A stretch of 9,134 bases of DNA. Origin: an uncultured Clostridia bacterium (GTDB taxonomy: Bacteria > Bacillota > Clostridia > TANB77 > CAG-508). Below are positions 5,108 through 9,134 of the stretch, piece by piece. The notes under the pieces are model-generated. The model was given only the letters and a program-made list of their open reading frames with translations, was not told the DNA's origin and made no database searches. The stretch covers positions 1-9,134 of the forward strand of contig CALXAW010000051.1 in the NCBI GenBank assembly GCA_944386375.1, in the 5' to 3' direction. The position numbers and the translations under genes are program-made. Each line of letters starts with the position of its first letter. Positions within the stretch are counted from its first letter, which is position 1.

Positions 5108-5366
5108 CTTTTATTGCTACATAAAACACATTGCTTCTTACTGTTTTTTCTTTGCCTGCATATGTATATTTTTGCCCTGTTTCATATATGGTATAACCTA
5201 AGTTGATTAAACGTTGTTTACTCATTTGCAAAAATATATATGTATCTTCTTTTGACAGGTCTTCTTTTACACGCAATTCGTAAAATGTTACTGTTATAAA
5301 ATTTTCGTTTTTGTATATTTTTTTGTTTATATATTCTGTAATATATTCTAATTTCAATTTAACCAC
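5088..5366 (-). CDS. Small orphan protein (about 92 aa)
   Basis: I do not recognise this protein. It is about 92 residues, basic and strand/helix mixed, with no signal peptide or membrane segment. Features are YITEYINKKIYKNENFITVTFYELRVKEDL, a helical stretch SKEDTYIFLQMSKQRLINLGY, and a C-terminal hairpin-like part, TYAGKEKTVRSNVFYVAIKEES. The start is uncertain. The GTG at 5366 lies only two bases from AAAGGG, while TTG three codons on lies 11 bases from it. It has its own promoter and a terminator folded into its last codons, and is followed by repeat copy C. It lacks the structured leader seen on the 69- and 174-residue genes. Confidence 0.7.
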   Translation of the reverse strand: MVKLKLEYITEYINKKIYKNENFITVTFYELRVKEDLSKEDTYIFLQMSKQRLINLGYTIYETGQKYTYAGKEKTVRSNVFYVAIKEESSLN

Positions 5367-5385
5367 TTCCCTTTAAACTTGCTCT

Positions 5386-5414
5386 ATTATATCACAAATT
5401 TTATATAAGGTAAA
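5386..5414 (-). promoter_or_regulatory. Promoter of the 92-residue gene
   Basis: Minus-strand TTTACC (5409-5414), a 17-bp spacer and TATAAT (5386-5391) preceded by TGA (extended -10). The -35 is weak. The start point should lie only about 12 bases before the start codon, giving a very short leader. Confidence 0.6.
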
Positions 5415-5444
5415 TATCGGTTAAAATTTTCTTTTCTAATAATT

Positions 5445-6878
5445 CTATAATATATTTTTAATTATAATTGTTTTTAGTCTACTCATTTCTTGCAAAGTGG
5501 TAAGAACACCTTCGTTTCCTATACCACTATGTTTCCATCCACCAAATGGCATTTCAAAAGATCTATAAAAACTTGCTCCATTTACTATTGCTCCACCACA
5601 TTCTAGTCTATCTGCAATTTTTATTCCTCTTGAGTAATCTTTTGTTATAACACATCCACATAGACCATATGATGATTGGTTTGCAATTTCTATTGCTTCT
5701 TCTACATCGTCAAAACCTATAACTGGTATAACTGGTCCAAATACTTCCATATCTTTTGCAATATCCATATCTTTTGTTACATTATCTAGTATTGTTGGAT
5801 AATAATATGCATCTTCTCTTTTTCCTCCACATACTATTGTTGCACCAGCTGCCACAGTTTGATTTACTTGCTCTTCTACTCTTTTGGCTGCATTTATATT
5901 TATTAATGGTCCCATTTGTGTTTCTGGGTTCATTGGATCTCCTATTTTTAAGTTATCTATTACTTCTTTCATTCTGTTTATAAATTCTTGTTTTCTAGAA
6001 TTATGTATTAAAAATCTTTTGCTTGCACAACATACTTGTCCACCATTATAAAGTCTGCCCCAAATTGTTTCTTTAACTGCTAAGTCCATATCTCCATCTT
6101 CTAACATTATAAATGCATCATTTCCACCAAGCTCTAGCATTACATGTGCTAAATGCTTAGATGCTGTTCCCATTGTTTGTATTCCAGCTCCTGTACTACC
6201 TGTTAATGATACTAAATGTACATCTGGATGTGCTGCAAGTAATTGCCCTGCAACTGGTCCATCTCCTGTAAGCACTTGTATACAACCTGCTGGTACTCCT
6301 GCTTCTATCATTAATTTTGTATATTCTATTAGTGTTAATGGATTATAGTTTGATGGTTTTACTATAATGCTATTTCCCATCATTAATGCTGGTGGCACTT
6401 TTTGGCAGAATAGGTCACTTGGAAAGTTGAAAGGAATGATTGCCGCAATTACACCAATTGGGTATCTTTGTGTAATTTGCATTGTTTTTTCTTGACCTGC
6501 TTCTTGCCCTGCTGGTATACTTTCTCCATATAAATGTTTTGCTCTTTCTACAAAACCACGTACACCAATTCTTACATTTGCTAGTTCTCCATATGCCTCT
6601 GTTATTGGCTTACCTGTTTCTTCTGATAATAATTTTGCTAATCTGTCTTTATTTTGTTCTACCAAATCTACAAATTTATATAATATATCTCCTCTTTCAT
6701 ATATAGAAACTTTTTCCCATTTTTTTTGTTCTATTTTTGCAACTCTTACTGCTTCGTCTATATCTTCTTTTCCTACATTTGGCACTGTAGCTATTAGTTC
6801 TTGTGTTGCAGGATTTACAACTTCTATTTCTGCTCCGCTATGAGCCTTTTTCCATTCATACCCTATTAGATTTTCCAT
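5445..6878 (-). CDS. NAD(P)-dependent aldehyde dehydrogenase, succinate-semialdehyde/lactaldehyde dehydrogenase-like
   Basis: The protein has 477 residues, the full length of the ALDH superfamily, and is cytoplasmic. It oxidises an aldehyde to an acid with NAD or NADP. Visible landmarks are PFNFP with catalytic Asn151, VKPS with cofactor-binding Lys174, TGSTGAG (226-232), LELGG with general base Glu249, and NGGQVCCAS with nucleophile Cys283. Further on are MEVFGPV, with the cofactor-ribose Glu, and the C-terminal MPFGGWKHSGIGNEG. These indicate a complete active enzyme of the non-acylating type. The substrate cannot be read from sequence: succinate semialdehyde, lactaldehyde or a similar small aldehyde fits best. 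The ATG follows GGAGGT. It lies 39 bp behind the FIST gene and is probably cotranscribed with it. No clear terminator is seen after it. Confidence 0.92.
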   Translation of the reverse strand: MENLIGYEWKKAHSGAEIEVVNPATQELIATVPNVGKEDIDEAVRVAKIEQKKWEKVSIYERGDILYKFVDLVEQNKDRLAKLLSEETGKPITEAYGELANVRIGVRGFVERAKHLYGESIPAGQEAGQEKTMQITQRYPIGVIAAIIPFNFPSDLFCQKVPPALMMGNSIIVKPSNYNPLTLIEYTKLMIEAGVPAGCIQVLTGDGPVAGQLLAAHPDVHLVSLTGSTGAGIQTMGTASKHLAHVMLELGGNDAFIMLEDGDMDLAVKETIWGRLYNGGQVCCASKRFLIHNSRKQEFINRMKEVIDNLKIGDPMNPETQMGPLININAAKRVEEQVNQTVAAGATIVCGGKREDAYYYPTILDNVTKDMDIAKDMEVFGPVIPVIGFDDVEEAIEIANQSSYGLCGCVITKDYSRGIKIADRLECGGAIVNGASFYRSFEMPFGGWKHSGIGNEGVLTTLQEMSRLKTIIIKNIL

Positions 6879-6917
6879 GGTATACCTCCTATTATTTTTT
6901 GGTTTTTCCCCTTCTCT

Positions 6918-8084
6918 TCATTTACCAAATGCTGTGAAAGATAGCATTAAACCTCCTGTAGTATTTTGCCCATGATTTTCTGTTCCATATTCTCCAAATG
7001 TAAATACTGTTATAAAAGGCTTTCCATTTGCTTGTTCTTTTATTAATTTTGCAATTTCTTGTTCTCTTCCTGCTACTCCTAATCTTCTTCCTCCACAGTG
7101 TACTAAAAGATATGCTCCTGGCTCTGTTGGCATTCTTTTATTTAATTCTGCCATTGTTGTTCCTGCTGAAGCAATTATTTCGTCTGGTGTTGCTTCCATT
7201 TGGATAACTGCTGTATTTACTGCAAGATTTGCTCCTATATTCATTGAACCATCTTCGTTTCCATTCATTGGGTGACGTATTGCTATTAAATTTCCTAGTC
7301 TATCTTTTACTCCAAGTGGTGCTGTAATAGTTGTAACTAATAAGTTTCCTCCTTCTAGGTCTTTTGGTTTTGCACCTGTCCACTCTGCATATTTTTTACA
7401 TGCTGGCACTCCATCTATTTCTACTAATGTTCTATCTCCTTCTATTTTTGTAATTATTCCTGAGTTTGTTGTTTCATGGTATGCTCCTGTAAATACATTT
7501 TTCATAGGTTTGTCTGTATAGAAAAATGCTACTGCAACTCCATCTGCAAATATTTGGTCAGCTGTATAAATTGACCATTTTCCTTCTACAGTATTGTCTG
7601 CTGCACTTCCACCAAAAATAGGCACTTCTCCTATTACATCTGCAATACCTTTTTCGTAATATTCTTCTTCTGCTGGTGATGCAACCATATAATAATATGC
7701 TGGTGCATCTGTTCTACCTGCTCTTCTCATTGCTTCTTGTGCTACTTTTCTTCCTGTTTCTCTTGGGTCATTTCCGCGTGGTGAGGCTGCAACTCCAACA
7801 TTTAATTCTGGGTCACCCAATGCTAAAATTCCTGTAAATCCATTTTCAGATGATATAAATCCATCTGGTACTATTATACCTGCACTTGATGTACACCCAA
7901 TTATTGGTGCTGTTCCTAATTCTGATTTAGCTCCTTCTATTACTTCTTTAACATCATTATCTACTGAAGTATATAAAAATGCTACCTTTGTTTGAACTAA
8001 ATCTACTACGGCTTTCTTTGCAGAAGCCTTTCCTGCTTCATAACTGTTTGCTTCTGTACTCCATCCTACGTTTGCTTTTAACAT
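6918..8084 (-). CDS. FIST-domain sensory protein
   Basis: FIST domains are predicted intracellular small-ligand sensors, often tied to signalling proteins. This one stands alone, with FIST_N over roughly the first 200 residues (VAFLYTSVDNDVKEV, PIIGCTSSAGI, VPIFGGSAADN) and FIST_C behind it (VHCGGRRL, then FITVFTFGEYGTENHG and GLMLSFTAFG at the end). There is no membrane segment, kinase or cyclase domain. The start is ATG 8084, giving 388 residues: AAAGGAGG lies 7 bases before it. An ATG at 8117 in the same frame overlaps the -10 box and is not the start. It leads an operon with the aldehyde dehydrogenase, so it may sense that enzyme's substrate or product. This is inference from position. 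Confidence 0.9.
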   Translation of the reverse strand: MLKANVGWSTEANSYEAGKASAKKAVVDLVQTKVAFLYTSVDNDVKEVIEGAKSELGTAPIIGCTSSAGIIVPDGFISSENGFTGILALGDPELNVGVAASPRGNDPRETGRKVAQEAMRRAGRTDAPAYYYMVASPAEEEYYEKGIADVIGEVPIFGGSAADNTVEGKWSIYTADQIFADGVAVAFFYTDKPMKNVFTGAYHETTNSGIITKIEGDRTLVEIDGVPACKKYAEWTGAKPKDLEGGNLLVTTITAPLGVKDRLGNLIAIRHPMNGNEDGSMNIGANLAVNTAVIQMEATPDEIIASAGTTMAELNKRMPTEPGAYLLVHCGGRRLGVAGREQEIAKLIKEQANGKPFITVFTFGEYGTENHGQNTTGGLMLSFTAFGK

Positions 8085-8115
8085 AATCATTCCTCCTTTG
8101 TTATCTTGTAATGCC

Positions 8116-8144
8116 ATTATACCAATAATATTTTTTTAATACAA
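8116..8144 (-). promoter_or_regulatory. Proximal promoter of the FIST-ALDH operon
   Basis: Minus-strand TATAAT (8116-8121) preceded by TGG (extended -10), with a weak TTGTAT (8139-8144) 17 bp upstream. The start point would be near 8109, giving a short leader of about 25 bases to the Shine-Dalgarno and ATG at 8084. Confidence 0.6.
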
Positions 8145-8175
8145 CAGTTTTCGATATTTTTTTACAATATAGTTT

Positions 8176-8205
8176 TTTATATCTCTTTCTTGTTCATAAT
8201 GTCAA
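8176..8205 (-). promoter_or_regulatory. Possible distal promoter of the FIST-ALDH operon
   Basis: Minus-strand perfect TTGACA (8200-8205), an 18-bp spacer and TATAAA (8176-8181), just past the stop codon of the repeat protein gene. It suggests a second start for the operon. No clear terminator separates it from the repeat-protein gene, so read-through is also possible. Confidence 0.5.
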
Positions 8206-8211
8206 AATATT

Positions 8212-9134
8212 TTATTCATGCCACTGTTGTTCTTTTTTACTTTCTATTTCTTTTTGTTGTTCTCGTTGGGCTTTTTCTATTTCGTCTAATAATTCTGTGT
8301 TTTTTTGTTCTTCTAGTGTTTCTTTCCCTAGCTCTTGTGTACTTTTCTTTTCTTGCCTTTCTAGGTATTTTTTATAATCATATTTTTCTAGTATTTCTTG
8401 TTTAGTCACTCCATATTGATTTTCAAATCGTTTTTGTCCCATAAATAATTTTCTATAATTTGTTTCATTTATTTCTATTCCTTTTTCTTTATAAAACATA
8501 TATCTTGCATAACTTAATGCTGTACTTTGCATTAGTTTTTTTGTGTCATTTATTGTTATTGAATGTAAGTTTATTGAATCATAAAATTCTACCTTTTGTT
8601 TTATATTTTCTATGCTTAAGCCATATATCTGAGGTAAACTTTTCGTCATTTTTATTACTTCTTCTTGGCTATAACCCAACTTCTTTAAATCCTCTATTTT
8701 TTGCTGTATGTTTTCTATGCTTAAGCCATATATCTGAGGTAAACTTTTCGTCATTTTTATTACTTCTTCTTGGCTATACCCTACCTTCTTTAAATCCTCT
8801 ATTTTCTGCTGTATATTTTCTATGCTTAAGCTATATATCTGTGGCTTACTTTTCGTCATTTTTATTACTTCTTCTTGACTGTATCCTAACTTCTTTAGGT
8901 CATCTATTTTCTGCTGTATATTTTCTATGCTATAGCTATATATTCCTGGATTACTTTTCGTCATTTTTATTATTTCTTCTTGACTATACCCTAACTTCTT
9001 TAAATCCTCTATTTTCTGCTGTATATTTTCTATGCTATAGCCATATATTGTTGGTAAACTTTTCGTCATTTTTATTACTTCTTCTTGACTGTATCCTAAC
9101 TTCTTTAGGTCATCTATTTTCTGCTGTATATTTT
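8212..9134 (-). CDS. mTERF-like helical repeat protein, 5' end outside the window
   Basis: The frame stays open to the window edge, so the N-terminus and any further repeats are missing. Five complete 35-residue units plus part of another are visible, of the type NIQQKIEDLKKLGYSQEEVI followed by KMTKSLPQIYGLSIE. Each is two helices and a turn with a conserved Pro. This is the pattern of mTERF motifs, the helical repeats of mitochondrial transcription termination factors, which bind nucleic acid. The last unit decays (NIKQKVEFYDSINLHS). About 70 more residues (SYARYMFYKEKGIEI, YGVTKQEILEKYDYKKY) lead to a Glu/Gln/Lys-rich tail likely to be coiled coil. There is no membrane segment. Family assignment is by motif only. 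An unrelated alpha-solenoid is possible. Confidence 0.8.
   Translation of the reverse strand, partial: NIQQKIDDLKKLGYSQEEVIKMTKSLPTIYGYSIENIQQKIEDLKKLGYSQEEIIKMTKSNPGIYSYSIENIQQKIDDLKKLGYSQEEVIKMTKSKPQIYSLSIENIQQKIEDLKKVGYSQEEVIKMTKSLPQIYGLSIENIQQKIEDLKKLGYSQEEVIKMTKSLPQIYGLSIENIKQKVEFYDSINLHSITINDTKKLMQSTALSYARYMFYKEKGIEINETNYRKLFMGQKRFENQYGVTKQEILEKYDYKKYLERQEKKSTQELGKETLEEQKNTELLDEIEKAQREQQKEIESKKEQQWHE
8606..9134. repeat. Tandem 105-bp coding repeats (5 full units plus edge)
   Basis: Units start at 8606, 8711, 8816, 8921 and 9026, and a sixth begins at 9131 and runs off the window. The period is exactly 105 bp, or 35 codons. Units are nearly identical in DNA as well as protein. For example TTTTCGTCATTTTTATTA recurs at the same phase in 4 of the 5 units (starting 8640, 8745, 8850 and 9060), with one base changed in the remaining one. 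This indicates recent unit duplication or gene conversion. The array encodes the helical repeats of the protein at 8212-9134. Confidence 0.95.

Noticed and set aside
5367..5444. Terminator after the aldehyde dehydrogenase gene
   Set aside because: Only AT-only complementary runs are present, overlapping the next promoter. No stable stem with a T tail is visible.
8085..8117. Upstream ATG (8117) as the FIST protein start
   Set aside because: It overlaps the -10 box of the promoter and has no ribosome site. The ATG at 8084 has GGAGG seven bases before it.
8606..9134. CRISPR-like regular repetition
   Set aside because: The 105-bp period is in frame with an open reading frame, there are no unique spacers between short repeats, and no cas genes are seen. 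It is a coding repeat.

Overview
The window is AT-rich and every credible gene lies on the minus strand. It carries a Clostridia-type sporulation cluster, strong Shine-Dalgarno sequences (GGAGG) and AT-rich codon use. This points to an anaerobic, spore-forming (or formerly spore-forming) Firmicute, probably a gut-type clostridium. That placement is inferred from gene content and composition. No rRNA, tRNA, CRISPR array or transposase gene was found.

In the direction of transcription (high to low coordinates): (1) 9134-8212 is the 3' part of a gene, cut by the window edge, built from near-identical 105-bp (35-residue) helical repeats resembling mTERF motifs, followed by a charged coiled-coil-like tail. 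(2) 8084-5445 is a two-gene unit: a FIST-domain sensory protein and an aldehyde dehydrogenase 39 bp behind it. (3) 5366-5088 is a small orphan gene ending inside its own terminator, followed by copy C of a structured repeat. (4) 4813-2172 holds spoIIAA, spoIIAB, sigF and spoIID. sigF has an apparent one-base insertion at about 3903 that breaks its frame. (5) 2059-182 holds three orphan genes of 231, 174 and 69 residues, each with its own sigma-A-type promoter and terminator. Two of them share a structured 5' leader, and two are followed by copies (B and A) of the structured repeat.

Three things do not fit ordinary annotation. First, the 69- and 174-residue genes share a 5' leader of two hairpins whose loops are complementary to each other. 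The 3' arm of the second hairpin is also complementary to the Shine-Dalgarno sequence, so it looks like an RNA switch controlling translation. Second, a roughly 130-bp element with three successive hairpins (the last a bidirectional terminator) occurs three times, each time directly 3' of a small orphan gene. Its base-pair changes favour a folded plus-strand RNA. Third, the repeat protein at the right edge has nearly invariant units that differ mainly at a few clustered positions, as modular nucleic-acid-binding proteins do.

In the sporulation cluster, SpoIIAA, SpoIIAB and sigma-F form the known partner-switching module that turns on forespore transcription after asymmetric division. SpoIID is a peptidoglycan hydrolase of engulfment. 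If the sigF frameshift is real and not a sequencing error, this strain should not complete sporulation.
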